Shown piece after piece: positions 5,371 to 5,686 of a stretch of DNA of 5,686 nucleotides (position 1 is the stretch's first letter; each line of letters begins with the position of its first letter). The stretch covers positions 1 through 5,686 of the forward strand of contig JBKOUY010000189.1 in NCBI GenBank assembly GCA_046723645.1, given 5' to 3'. The notes under the pieces were generated by a model. It worked only from the letters and a program-made list of their open reading frames with translations, had not been told where the DNA came from and searched no databases. The position numbers and the translations under genes were made by a program. Source of the DNA: DASQUK01 sp046723645. GTDB taxonomy: Bacteria; Actinomycetota; Acidimicrobiia; Acidimicrobiales; VFJN01.

Positions 5371-5686
5371 TAACGGGACACTTGTGCGTCGGCCACCGGG
5401 GCCGGTCGGCAAGGAGCAACCCCGGCGGTTCTCATCCAGTGGTCGTGTTCTTGGCAACCGTTGCCGACGACGGCTCGATCGCATGGCAGGCGCCATGTCG
5501 ACCACACACCTAACCGCCGATTTCACGCCGCGTCGTTCTGCGCTAACGATCCGACCGGCAAGCGGTGCGCGGTTCGAAGCCTGTTTGTGTCAAGGGGCGT
5601 GTTTGAGAGCGCGATGAAGCGGCCCGTCGGCGGCGGGCGTAGCGTCGTTGTCGGGTCCGGGAGTGGCTTGTCCGAAGAGCCGGCTT
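5371..5686. other. No supported gene; two short palindromes
   Basis: Frames here lack the G/C-ending codon bias of the genes upstream, and none has a start with a good ribosome binding site or recognisable homology. GGCAAC-C-GTTGCC (5453-5465) is a perfect 13-base palindrome with a single central base, a possible operator. CATGGC (5482-5487) and GCCATG (5492-5497) form a 6-bp hairpin with a 4-base loop, a possible terminator without a T-tract. Nothing else is seen up to the window end. Confidence 0.5.

Noticed and set aside
5570..5582. GGTTCGAAGCC resembling a tRNA T-loop
   Set aside because: The flanking bases do not pair into a T-stem and no acceptor, D or anticodon arm can be found.
5222..5617. 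131-aa frame from ATG 5222 as an independent gene
   Set aside because: Only its SHOCT part (to about 5341) has meaning, as the tail of the frameshifted PLDc_N gene. The rest is Arg-rich and lacks the codon bias of neighbouring genes.
5674..5681. GAAGAGCC at the window end, resembling the terminal bases of some ISL3-type insertion sequences
   Set aside because: Eight bases are not enough: no partner inverted repeat, target duplication or transposase frame is present.

Overview
The window is high-GC DNA with strongly G/C-biased third codon positions, GTG starts, purine-rich ribosome binding sites and compact gene packing. The gene families (PPK2, GH15 trehalase-like hydrolase, DHA2-type MFS, small PLDc_N/SHOCT membrane proteins) fit an actinobacterium. 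I cannot name the genus.

Layout, left to right. Bases 2-514 (+) are the C-terminal part of a PPK2 polyphosphate kinase whose ATP-binding N-terminus lies outside the window. Bases 568-966 (+) encode a small PLDc_N-SHOCT membrane protein, probably co-transcribed with ppk2. Bases 1046-1246 (+) hold the first membrane helix of a DHA2-type MFS transporter that breaks off abruptly, a gene remnant. It meets, tail to tail with overlapping stop codons, an intact 476-aa MFS exporter on the minus strand (1243-2673). Upstream of that exporter, and translationally coupled to it by an 8-base overlap (GTGGCTGA), is a 618-aa GH15 glycoside hydrolase (2666-4522, minus). The two form a clear operon.

The region 4523-4938 separates the divergent GH15 operon and the second PLDc_N gene. 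It holds a hairpin or operator-like inverted repeat, traces of a small minus-strand gene that seems frameshifted, and a three-element repeat around the start of the next gene that could form two mutually exclusive hairpins. Bases 4939-5313 (+) encode a second PLDc_N protein, paralogous to the first. Its SHOCT tail lies in another frame just downstream, consistent with one extra G in a run of five. Bases 5371-5686 contain no gene I can support, only short palindromes.

How it may fit together (inference): PPK2 handles polyphosphate and nucleotide energy, and the GH15 enzyme probably hydrolyses trehalose or another alpha-glucoside. The co-transcribed MFS protein would export or import a small molecule. 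The PLDc_N-SHOCT proteins are uncharacterised membrane proteins. The two paralogues, in the same orientation, bracket the GH15-MFS pair. Three interrupted reading frames in 5.7 kb mean either a decaying accessory region or single-base errors in the assembly. I see no CRISPR array, RNA gene, complete mobile element or convincing new multi-gene system.
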